Source: Mycoplana azooxidifex (GTDB lineage: Bacteria; Pseudomonadota; Alphaproteobacteria; Rhizobiales; Rhizobiaceae). Taken from it: DNA of 64,000 nt. How positions within the stretch are numbered: position 1 is the first letter of the stretch; each line of letters begins with the position of its first letter. The position numbers and the translations under genes are program-made. Positions 17,552-25,219 of the stretch are shown here, in pieces. The notes under the pieces are model-generated. The model searched no databases, had not been told where the DNA came from, and saw nothing but the letters and a program-made list of their open reading frames with translations. The stretch lies in contig NZ_JACIEE010000003.1 in NCBI RefSeq assembly GCF_014196765.1, forward strand, positions 434,001 to 498,000, read 5' to 3'.

Positions 17552-18724
17552 TCACCCCAGGAGACTGGTGTCCTGCTTGTGGACAAGCAGGAGATTGGAC
17601 GTGTTGCCGAGAATGCGGTCGTTGGAAATCATCAGTTGGGCCGAATGCGCGTCGCGCAGGTGCCGGCCGAGGCTGTAGGGCGTGCCGTTCTTGTAGCCCA
17701 TGATGCCGCAGATCAGCATGGCGTGGTTGATGATCGTCAGGATCGTCTCGGACGAGCCGATCTTCAGATTGTTCATGGCGACGGCGAAGCCCATCGACGA
17801 CAGCCGGTCGGCATCCGCCTTCGCCGCCTCGAATTCGTTCAGGCCCGCGACCACGTTCGACTTCAGGATCTGCAGAAGGTTCGAGGCTTCGGCCAGGCGA
17901 AGGGCTCCGGGCGGCGTCTGGCCGGGCGCCTTGCGGGCCGCGGCGCGGACGAAGGCCTGCGCCCGCGCCATTGCATTGGCGGCGATGCCGTACCAGACGG
18001 CACTCCAGAGAAGATGCGAGGTGGCGAGCATCGACTGGGCGGCGATCTCGGCAAAAGGCTTGGGCAGGATCTGCTCGGCCGGCGCCCGGCCCTTGAACAG
18101 ATAGCCGTCGGAGCACGTGCCGCGCATGCCGAGCGTATCCCAGACATGGGTGCGCTCCAGCGTGTACTGATCCCTGGTGAACACCGTCATGACCTGATCG
18201 GTGGAGGCGGCCTCGGCATGGCTGCGCGAGGTGATCAGGATCGCGTCCGCGTTCGCGCCGTAGGAGATGACGGTCGCGTCCTTCTCGAGCCGGCAGCGAT
18301 CACCCTCGACCTCGATGGCGCAGATGCTGTTGCGCAGGTTGCCGCCGATGCCGCCTTCCGTCGTGGCGGAAGCCAGAAGCAGCTGTTCGTCGGCGATGCG
18401 GCGCATGAAGGCGCTGTGCCAGGCGACATCCGCGCCATGCGAGACGAGGCTCGACGCCTTGATCTGGTGCATGGCGAAAACCATGGCTGCGGCGGCGCAG
18501 GACTGGCCCAAAATGGAGCAGACCTCGGCGATCTCGGCGATGTTCGCCCCTTCGCCACCGAGTTCCTTAGCGATCTGGATGGACAGCAGGCGTTCGGCGC
18601 GCATGGCGTCCACCGCCTCCTGCGGGAAGCGTCCCTTCACGTCGACATCGCCGGCGTGCGCCTCGGCCACGGCGGCAACGCGGGCGGCTCTCTCCGCCAG
18701 GCTTGCGCCGGTGGACATGTTCAT
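17552..18724 (-). CDS. Acyl-CoA dehydrogenase-like flavoprotein
   Basis: A 390-residue protein with the three-part acyl-CoA dehydrogenase fold: alpha domain (GRFPQEAVDAMRAERLL, LGGEGANIAEIAEVCSILG), beta domain (WDTLGMRGTCSDGYLF) and C-terminal alpha domain (ICGIMGYKNGTPYSLGRHLR). Its start overlaps the carrier-protein stop by ATGA and the ligase gene follows after 6 bp. By analogy with flavoproteins that oxidise prolyl-S-carrier proteins in pyrrole pathways, it may act on an aminoacyl thioester and not on acyl-CoA; this is inference from context. A general acyl-CoA dehydrogenase role is the alternative. Confidence 0.9.
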   Translation of the reverse strand: MNMSTGASLAERAARVAAVAEAHAGDVDVKGRFPQEAVDAMRAERLLSIQIAKELGGEGANIAEIAEVCSILGQSCAAAAMVFAMHQIKASSLVSHGADVAWHSAFMRRIADEQLLLASATTEGGIGGNLRNSICAIEVEGDRCRLEKDATVISYGANADAILITSRSHAEAASTDQVMTVFTRDQYTLERTHVWDTLGMRGTCSDGYLFKGRAPAEQILPKPFAEIAAQSMLATSHLLWSAVWYGIAANAMARAQAFVRAAARKAPGQTPPGALRLAEASNLLQILKSNVVAGLNEFEAAKADADRLSSMGFAVAMNNLKIGSSETILTIINHAMLICGIMGYKNGTPYSLGRHLRDAHSAQLMISNDRILGNTSNLLLVHKQDTSLLG

Positions 18725-18975
18725 TCGGCAGCCTCCGCATTGCCGGTCAGGCTCTCGACCGTGCGGGTGATGGCCGCGATGCTCTGGAACGACTTGCGGT
18801 TGAGCAGATTGTCCGGAAACTCCAGGTCGAAGGCTTCCTCGATCGCCAGCATGATCTGGACCGAGGCGAAGGACGACAGGCCGGCCGCGTAGAGGTCCTG
18901 GTCGTCGACGATCTGGTCGACGGCGACCGGCAGGCCGCCATGCTTGGCAAGCAACTCACGGATCTTCTGCTTCAT
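18721..18975 (-). CDS. Acyl carrier protein, partner of the amino acid:[carrier protein] ligase
   Basis: An 84-residue four-helix carrier protein. The phosphopantetheine site is AAGLSSFASVQIM with Ser35 in the position of the Ser of the usual DSL motif. Helix 3 (MLAIEEAFDLEFPDNLLN) is acidic as expected. It differs from fatty-acid AcpP, which has GADSLDTVE and is normally next to fabF. A GGGAGAG ribosome-binding site lies just upstream. It is the first gene of the minus-strand operon carrier protein - dehydrogenase - ligase - DUF1839 - GH2 and overlaps the second by 4 bp. Confidence 0.93.
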   Translation of the reverse strand: MKQKIRELLAKHGGLPVAVDQIVDDQDLYAAGLSSFASVQIMLAIEEAFDLEFPDNLLNRKSFQSIAAITRTVESLTGNAEAAE

Positions 18976-19359
18976 GGCGACACTCTCCCGCGCTGTTCTC
19001 TTGTCGGCAGGCGATGCCGCCCGCTCCGATCTGGTTCAACCAGAGGCATACATGAGGAGAGATAAGAACGCTTGAAGGGACATGGATAAGATTCCATGAA
19101 GACGGCCCGGCACCCGCTCCGGATCAAGGAGAAGGTACTCCACTGCGGCCGCCCGCTCCGAAAAGCATCGTATTTTCAATATCCTTAATATTTCCGCCAC
19201 CGCCCCTGCCGCGGTCTTTCCTGCCTCCCGGTTGAGAGGTTGTTAACCATAATCTGAGAGGTTGCAGGACGGTTCCCGGGAAGCACCCGTGTGATCGGAC
19301 GGCGGCGAAGGCTGCGAAATTCGGCCGCGTCCCCCTGGGCACGGGCAACGGGACATTTG
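18976..19359. other. Divergent 384-bp control region of the polysaccharide locus
   Basis: Non-coding region between the carrier-protein operon (minus) and the wzz-like gene (plus). It contains an AT-rich patch at 19170-19193 (TATTTTCAATATCC then TTAATATTT) in an otherwise GC-rich setting, and a 10-bp direct repeat TGAGAGGTTG at 19233-19242 and 19255-19264. No convincing open reading frame is present. A frame open from GTG 19291 is in phase with the wzz-like gene but lacks a conserved sequence. Confidence 0.6.
19233..19264. repeat. Direct repeat TGAGAGGTTG, 22-bp period
   Basis: Two perfect 10-bp copies start 22 bp apart, about two helical turns, so a dimeric regulator could bind both on one face of the DNA. 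They lie 96-127 bp before the ATG of the wzz-like gene. The regulator is unknown. Confidence 0.6.
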
Positions 19360-21381
19360 ATGGACATCGACATTTTTCAGCTGCCGGGCATCGTGAGGAA
19401 GAGGATCCACTATGTGGTCCTCGCTGCGATGGTGTGCGCGCTGCTGGGCATGGGCTTCGTCCTCACCCAGAAGCCGTTCTACCGCTCGACCGTGGAGATC
19501 TTCGTCGACATCGGGGCGGGGCCTGTCGTCGGCACCGATACGGGCGGATCTCTCAACATGCAGCAGGTGATCGGCAGCCAGATCTACCTGATCCAGTCCC
19601 GCGACGTGCTGCGCGACGTCGTCACCAGGCTCGACCTCACCAGGGACCCCTATTTCAACGGCAGCGGCCTGCTGTCCAGGCTGCTGGGACGGACGAAGAC
19701 GGACGCTGCGACTGTCGACGGCGTCATCAATGCCCTGCTCGAAAACCTGAGCGTCGCGCGCAACGGCGACAGCTTCGTCTTCACCATCACCGTCAAGCAC
19801 GGCAACAGCGAGATGGCCGCGAAGATCGCCAATGCCATCGCCGAAAGCTACCTCACCGTGGCCGACAAGGCCCGCCTGGACGTCAGCTTGAAGACCACCC
19901 GCACGATCGCCGAACAGGCGGAGGAGCTGCGCCAGCGCGTGCTCGACGCCCAGGAGGCGGTGGAGGATTTCCGGGCCGAGAACGGCATGATCAGCGCCGG
20001 CGACCAGGGGCTGATCACCGACCAGCAACTCGCCGGCCTGAACCAGCAGCTTCTGGCAGCGCGCCAGCAGGTCGAGCAACAGAAGACGGCCTACGAGCAG
20101 GCGCGCCAGCTCAACGTGTCCAATGTCGAGGCCGGCGCCATACCCGAAACGCTGAACTCCGGCGCGCTCTCCGGACTGCGCAGCCGCTATTCGCAAGCGC
20201 TCGACCGCCAGGCGGAACTTGCAGCCAACCTCGGCAACGACCATCCGCAGATGCGTGCCATCCGCTCGCAGATCGCCAGCATCCGCAATGCCATCGAGAT
20301 CGAGCTCGAGCGCATTCGTCAGCTGTCGGCCAACACCTATGAGCGCACCAGGGCAAACCTCGTCTCGCTGGAAAAACGCTTCGACGACCAGGCGGCCTCG
20401 AGCAAGGACAACGGCAAGCTCCGCTTCCAACTGGTGCAGCTGACCAGCGAGGCCCAGGCGATCGACGCGGTCTACAAGGCATTTCTCACCCGCGCGGAGG
20501 AACTGAGCCGTCAGCAGGATCTCGGCAACGGCAATTCCCGCGTCATCTCCGAAGCCGTCCCGTCCGACAAGGCGGTGCAGGCGCCGAAGCTTCTCGTGCT
20601 GATCGCCGCGGTCCTGTTCGGCTCGGCCGCCGGGGCGACCCTTGCGGTGCTGCGCGAACTCCTGGGCGGTACCAAGCGCATGGAACGAAGCCTCGTAGCC
20701 AAGACCAGCGCTCCAATGCTCGCGGTCATGGCAGGCAACGCGCCATCGCCATCCGGGCGCATCGACAGCTTCACGCGCCGACTGCCGTTCGCACGGCCAT
20801 CCGCCCCGGAAGCCTTGCCGCGAGAGGCGGGGATCCGCAGGCTGGGCCAGTTGCTCGAGGCGGAATTCGGCGCCACCCGTCCCGCCACCATCGCATTCCT
20901 GTCTCCCGACGGCAGCGGCCGGGACGGCGTCGCCGCGGACGTGGCGCGCGAGCTGCATGTCGCCGGCGAGGTCGTACTCTTCTGCGACGGCGAACTCCGC
21001 CCCAGGGACCATTCCGCCGCACGGCCGTCCTGGAGCGTCAAGATCCGCCTCGACGCCGGCGCGCCGCGCGGCCATGCGCTGGAGGATGTCCTGCACTTCG
21101 AGCGTATCGGCGCCGGCGGCCTGAGACGGATCGCAGCGCTTGGATCCTCCCGTGTCAGCACCGCGCCGCGGACCGAACCCGTCGATTTCACCGTCGTCGA
21201 TTGCAGCGGCACGCCGGCCGAAACCGTGATCCCCACCGTCCTCAAGCACACCGACGCCGTCATCATCGTCTCGACCGTCGGCGCCACCGGCGGCGATGCA
21301 CTCGACACGCTGATGGCGGAAATCGGCCCGTGGCGCGACAAGATCCTCGGCAACGTCCTCCTGTCCCGCAGGGCGCCATAG
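19360..21381 (+). CDS. Polysaccharide co-polymerase (Wzz/Wzc-like) with degenerate ATPase domain
   Basis: Protein of 673 residues. Residues 1-45 hold a cytoplasmic tip and first membrane helix (VVLAAMVCALLGMGFVL); then a Wzz periplasmic domain with a long coiled coil (about 180-370, rich in Gln, Arg and Glu); then a second membrane helix (LLVLIAAVLFGSAAGATLAV, near 415). The C-terminal 170 residues resemble a tyrosine-kinase type P-loop domain, but the Walker A segment reads SPDGSGRDGVAADVA with Arg-Asp where Lys-Thr/Ser is needed, and no Tyr-rich tail follows. It should control chain length and form part of the export complex without being an active kinase. ATG at 19360 is chosen over GTG at 19291. 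The next gene starts 12 bp downstream. Confidence 0.88.
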   Translation: MDIDIFQLPGIVRKRIHYVVLAAMVCALLGMGFVLTQKPFYRSTVEIFVDIGAGPVVGTDTGGSLNMQQVIGSQIYLIQSRDVLRDVVTRLDLTRDPYFNGSGLLSRLLGRTKTDAATVDGVINALLENLSVARNGDSFVFTITVKHGNSEMAAKIANAIAESYLTVADKARLDVSLKTTRTIAEQAEELRQRVLDAQEAVEDFRAENGMISAGDQGLITDQQLAGLNQQLLAARQQVEQQKTAYEQARQLNVSNVEAGAIPETLNSGALSGLRSRYSQALDRQAELAANLGNDHPQMRAIRSQIASIRNAIEIELERIRQLSANTYERTRANLVSLEKRFDDQAASSKDNGKLRFQLVQLTSEAQAIDAVYKAFLTRAEELSRQQDLGNGNSRVISEAVPSDKAVQAPKLLVLIAAVLFGSAAGATLAVLRELLGGTKRMERSLVAKTSAPMLAVMAGNAPSPSGRIDSFTRRLPFARPSAPEALPREAGIRRLGQLLEAEFGATRPATIAFLSPDGSGRDGVAADVARELHVAGEVVLFCDGELRPRDHSAARPSWSVKIRLDAGAPRGHALEDVLHFERIGAGGLRRIAALGSSRVSTAPRTEPVDFTVVDCSGTPAETVIPTVLKHTDAVIIVSTVGATGGDALDTLMAEIGPWRDKILGNVLLSRRAP

Positions 21382-21393
21382 GAGACGTCGAGG

Positions 21394-22698
21394 ATGGCCC
21401 GCACGGAATCGATCGGCTACGGGACGGGCTTCAGCAACCGGCGGAGCCGGAGCACCCCACAGGTGCGCCACGATGCCGGCGCTCCGGCCAGGATCGATCC
21501 CGTGCGCGTCGCCGCGATCGTGACGGTGATCGGCGGCCTCGTGTTCAACGCGCTCCTCTGCCTGGTCAACACGCGTTTCATGGGCATGGCCGATCGCCAC
21601 GTCATCATGTCGGAGCTTGCGATCGTCGGCTGCGCATTCCTCGCGGCCATGACGCGAAAGTCCACGCTCTACGTGATCCTGGGCGTGTTCGTCAGCTACA
21701 TGCTGTTTTTGTTCATGCTGCGCGGGCAGGTGAACCCGAAGGCGGTCCGCGACATCCTCATCCCGCTGACCTTCTATTTCATGGCTGTGCGCATCGCCGA
21801 TGCGAGGCTCGCCGACAAGCTCGTGATGGCAAGCGGCCTGATCGTCGTCGGCTTCGGGCTGTTCGAGTATCTCTTCCTGGAAACCTTCCTCGAGTATTTC
21901 AACGTCATCGGCTACTACCTTGCGCGCGGCACCGTGACGCTCGACCAGGTGTTCGGGCAGACCAAGGGCCTGTTCGTTTCCGGCCAGCGCCCCGAGGCAC
22001 GAACGATCCTGCCCTTCCTCGGCCAGCATCGCGTCTCCTCGGTCTTCCTGGAGCCGGTCTCGATGGGCAATTTCGCCGTGATCATCTATTCCTGGGCGCT
22101 CTATCGCGGTCGCGCCTTTCCGGGCCGGTGGCTGGTCTTTGCGCTCGCCTTCACCGTGATCGCGATGGCCGACGCGCGCTTCGGGCTCTACAGCTGCGTG
22201 CTGATCACGCTTCTCTATCCCGTCTATTCCTTCCTGCCGCGGCTGGTCTGGGTGGTCCTGCCCTTCTTCCTGCTGGCCGTCCTGTCTGTCTACGGCATCA
22301 CCTCGGTTTCCGGCGGGGGGCCGAACGACCTCGCCGGACGGTTTGCAGTCACCGCACACATCCTCACACAGCTCGACCTGGGTGTTGTGCTCGGCGCGGA
22401 GACGACCGACGCGTTCACCGCCGATTCCGGCATTTCCTATTCGCTGACCGCCTTCGGGATCTTCGGCTTCATCGGGCTGTGGACGATGTTCGTGCACGCG
22501 CCACTGAAGGACGCGGGGGCCTGGCGCTTCCATTCGATGATGATCGTCTACCTGCTGCTTCTGATGCTGATCAGCGACTCGTTCTATTCGATCAAGACGG
22601 CTGCCCTGATGTGGTTCCTGGTCGGCACGGCCGGCGCCTGCCGGCAAACGGTCGTTGCTCAACGGCCGTTCGCCCCGGCCCTGCCACATCGCGCGTAA
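21394..22698 (+). CDS. Wzy-like polysaccharide polymerase / O-antigen ligase-like membrane protein
   Basis: Integral membrane protein of 434 residues with about ten to eleven hydrophobic segments (for example IVTVIGGLVFNALLCLV, WVVLPFFLLAVLSVYGI) and a central periplasmic loop containing LGQHRVSSVFLEPVSMGNFA, the sort of loop seen in Wzy and WaaL proteins. With the flippase and the Wzz-like protein it completes a Wzx/Wzy pathway; I favour polymerase, but Wzy and ligases cannot be told apart safely by sequence. It follows the wzz-like gene by 12 bp and converges on the GH5 gene with a 6-bp gap. Confidence 0.78.
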   Translation: MARTESIGYGTGFSNRRSRSTPQVRHDAGAPARIDPVRVAAIVTVIGGLVFNALLCLVNTRFMGMADRHVIMSELAIVGCAFLAAMTRKSTLYVILGVFVSYMLFLFMLRGQVNPKAVRDILIPLTFYFMAVRIADARLADKLVMASGLIVVGFGLFEYLFLETFLEYFNVIGYYLARGTVTLDQVFGQTKGLFVSGQRPEARTILPFLGQHRVSSVFLEPVSMGNFAVIIYSWALYRGRAFPGRWLVFALAFTVIAMADARFGLYSCVLITLLYPVYSFLPRLVWVVLPFFLLAVLSVYGITSVSGGGPNDLAGRFAVTAHILTQLDLGVVLGAETTDAFTADSGISYSLTAFGIFGFIGLWTMFVHAPLKDAGAWRFHSMMIVYLLLLMLISDSFYSIKTAALMWFLVGTAGACRQTVVAQRPFAPALPHRA

Positions 22699-22704
22699 CG
22701 TTTC

Positions 22705-23748
22705 CTATTCGGCTTCGCCGAGCGCCGGGCAGGCGCCCTTCGGCGCCGGGATGCTGCCGCCATATTCGAGGGCGCGCAGCTGTGGCCGGTCGCCTCCCTT
22801 GGTCGGCTGGATGTTGAGCGCCTCGGTTTCCGGCCACCAGTCGCCGGCCGCCCAGTAGGTCCAGCCGGTCCACACGTCCGGGGCGCCGTCGACGACGGCG
22901 GTCATGCGCGACAGGGCCGTCAGGCATTCGGTCCTGGCGGGCGCGCCGAATTCCCCGAGAAAACCACGCTTGCCGTTCTCGCGCAGCCAGGCCGTGAAGC
23001 GCTCGAGCGCAGCGACGGCATCCGCCGCACCCTCGCAGGTGTCGTGCGTGCCGGAGAAATCGTCGTCCAGGTACTGGTGGACCTCGTAGGCGTAGTTCTT
23101 CGCCGGATCCTCGACGCCCAGCATCACGCCGGCGTTCGAGCCGCCGGGACGCTCGCTTTCCCAGCTATGGGCGCCGGTCCAGATCGTTCCGGGGACATAG
23201 ACGAGATTTTCGGCCCCTGCACCTCGGATCGCGGCGATGGCGGCGTTGGCGGCGACCAGCCATTGGTCGGCCGCAATGTCGTGAGGCTCGTTCATCAGGC
23301 CGAACTGCACCGCCGGATCGTTTGCGAACTCGGTGGCAAGCCGCCGCCAGAAGTCGGCGAAGGCCTCCACGGGGACCGAGGCAGAACCGATCTGCCTGCC
23401 GCCGTGATAGGCATAGTTGTGCGGATCGAGAACCACCGTGAAGCCCGCCGCCTTCAGGCGCTTGACGGTGTCGGCGAGACGCCGGCGCTCGCCCATCGCA
23501 AACGCCCGGCCGAGCCTCGGCTGAAGCCGCTCCCAGCGGAAGGGCAGCCGTGCACCGTTGAACCCCTTGCCGGCGAAGTACCGGATCGTCTCATCGCTCG
23601 GATAGATGTAGTCCTTGCCGTAGACGCCCGGCGGATCGCCGAACTCGGCGCCGGCAAGGTTGACGCCACGCATGCAAGCGGCAGACGCGTCGAAAGGAAG
23701 GACCAGCGCCAGCGCGAGCCCGCCGATCCGCATCGCCCTGCGCCTCAT
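22705..23748 (-). CDS. Secreted glycoside hydrolase family 5 (cellulase-like endoglycanase)
   Basis: 347 residues with an N-terminal signal peptide (MRIGGLALALVLPFDASA) and a GH5 barrel. The acid/base Glu is in QFGLMNEPHDI and the nucleophile Glu in RGFLGEFGAPA, both the canonical GH5 blocks; VNLAGAEFG and GARLPFRWERL are typical of endo-beta-1,4-glucanases. A periplasmic glycanase in a Wzy-type locus commonly trims or edits the polymer. The frame is open up to 23892, overlapping the upstream glycosyltransferase gene, but the ATG at 23748 has a GGGAG site before it and leaves a clean signal peptide. It is 40 bp downstream of the GT4 gene in the same operon. Confidence 0.9.
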   Translation of the reverse strand: MRRRAMRIGGLALALVLPFDASAACMRGVNLAGAEFGDPPGVYGKDYIYPSDETIRYFAGKGFNGARLPFRWERLQPRLGRAFAMGERRRLADTVKRLKAAGFTVVLDPHNYAYHGGRQIGSASVPVEAFADFWRRLATEFANDPAVQFGLMNEPHDIAADQWLVAANAAIAAIRGAGAENLVYVPGTIWTGAHSWESERPGGSNAGVMLGVEDPAKNYAYEVHQYLDDDFSGTHDTCEGAADAVAALERFTAWLRENGKRGFLGEFGAPARTECLTALSRMTAVVDGAPDVWTGWTYWAAGDWWPETEALNIQPTKGGDRPQLRALEYGGSIPAPKGACPALGEAE

Positions 23749-23788
23749 CTGCCTGCTCCCGGATGCGTCCTTTCGCGAATGCCGGCGT

Positions 23789-25021
23789 TCAGCCGTTGGC
23801 TGCGACTTCATTGCCTTCACTGCCCTTTGCCGTCGCCGGATCCCATTCGGGCGGTGCGACGCCTCCCAATATCTCAGTATAGATCGCGGCATAGCGCCGG
23901 GCCACGTGATCCCAGGAATAGCCTTCCGCCGCGCGCATCGCCCTTGCCCGGTAGCCGGGCACGTCGCGGGCGAGCGTCAGGAACGCCGAGTGGATCGTCC
24001 CTGCCGCCGCGTCCGCGTCCTCGAAGTCGCAAAGGCGCACCTCCGGATGCTTGGCAGCGAGGTCCTCGTAGGCCTGGTTCGGATGCAGCAGTGGCAGAAG
24101 CCCCGCGCTCATCGCCTCGACGGCAACGAGGCCGAAGCCCTCATATTCCGAGGCGGAGGCAAACAGCGAGCATCCGGAAACCAGCTCGCGGATCTGTTCG
24201 TTAGACAGGCCGACATGCACGTCGATATGGTCCTCGAGCGCCCGCTGACCGATCATCCGCTGCAGCTCCGCCTCGCTCAGTTCGCCCGGCACGCCCACTA
24301 CCGAAAGGCGCCAGTCCGGCTCGTGCACGACGAGGCGCGACAGGGCGTCGAAGAGGCGGTCGAGCCGCTTGTTGGAGGAGAAGCGCCCGATCGTGACGAT
24401 GCGGCGAAGCGGCTTCGTGGCACCCGCATTGCGGAACTTGGCAATATCGGCGCCGTTATCGACCTCGACGACGCGACGGCCGGCGATCTTGCGGAACAGC
24501 CTAGCATCCTGCGCGCTGCAGGCGATCAGCCGGCGGTAGGCGAGCGCCGACAGGCGGGTCGTCACGTTGAACCAGGCGAGCTTGATCGCCTTGTGCCTGT
24601 CGGTATGGAAGAACCCGCCATGGGTCGTGGCGACGAGCGGCTTTCCATGCAGGAACTTGCCCCAGGCGAGCGCGTCGAAGAAGAAGTCGATCGCATGGAC
24701 GTGCACCAGGTCGGCATCCTTCAGGTGCCGGAAAACGCTCGGTGCGAAAGGATATCGGGTGCTGCCCGAAAAGGGAATCCGGACCACCTCGATTCCGTCG
24801 ACGGTTTCGCGTGCGGGAAGCGTGCGGTCGGGGGCGGTGAAGAGGCGATCGAGCGTCACCACGCGGACGCGGTAGCCGCGCGCGCAAAGCTGGCGCGACA
24901 GATTGGCGACGACGTCCTCCAGCCCGCCGCGGCTCGGCGAAAACTGGCGCACGACCTGCACGGCCAGCGGCGCACGCTTGCCGGGATCGATGGAAAGACT
25001 GCCTTGCGATAATGCGTCCAT
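23789..25021 (-). CDS. Glycosyltransferase family 4 (GT-B)
   Basis: A 410-residue GT-B enzyme. The N-terminal domain carries VVRQFSPSRGGLEDVVANLS and a HAIDFFFDALAW segment; the C-terminal nucleotide-sugar domain has TIGRFSSNKRLDRLFDAL and the retaining-enzyme block SASEYEGFGLVAVEAMSAG with the conserved E-X7-E. It should add a sugar to the lipid-linked repeat unit in the cytoplasm. It is the first gene of the pair with the GH5 enzyme. About 200 bp without a gene lie between its start and the polA stop, enough for its promoter. Confidence 0.9.
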   Translation of the reverse strand: MDALSQGSLSIDPGKRAPLAVQVVRQFSPSRGGLEDVVANLSRQLCARGYRVRVVTLDRLFTAPDRTLPARETVDGIEVVRIPFSGSTRYPFAPSVFRHLKDADLVHVHAIDFFFDALAWGKFLHGKPLVATTHGGFFHTDRHKAIKLAWFNVTTRLSALAYRRLIACSAQDARLFRKIAGRRVVEVDNGADIAKFRNAGATKPLRRIVTIGRFSSNKRLDRLFDALSRLVVHEPDWRLSVVGVPGELSEAELQRMIGQRALEDHIDVHVGLSNEQIRELVSGCSLFASASEYEGFGLVAVEAMSAGLLPLLHPNQAYEDLAAKHPEVRLCDFEDADAAAGTIHSAFLTLARDVPGYRARAMRAAEGYSWDHVARRYAAIYTEILGGVAPPEWDPATAKGSEGNEVAANG

Positions 25022-25219
25022 GCGTCATCCGTGCCGCATCTCATTGCGGGTCATCCGCAATTTCCAGGCGCCAAGTCGATGACACGCGCCCCCCAAGCCT
25101 CCCGCAGAAACGCAGCAAGCGATTAAGGCTGGGTTAAGGCCGCACGGCCAGGGCCGGCATCCACGCGAACGTGGTAAACGGTCCCGCAACAGTTGCACCG
25201 GCGACAGCTGCAGAACCGC

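Noticed and set aside
19243-22689. 1148-codon minus-strand frame across the wzz/wzy genes
   Set aside because: Overlaps two genes with clear membrane and Wzz features; composition (Asp/His/Arg/Gln-rich) is typical of antisense shadow translation.
25161-25174. CCACG-CGAA-CGTGG hairpin downstream of polA
   Set aside because: Five-base-pair stem with no T-tract on either strand; too weak to call a terminator.
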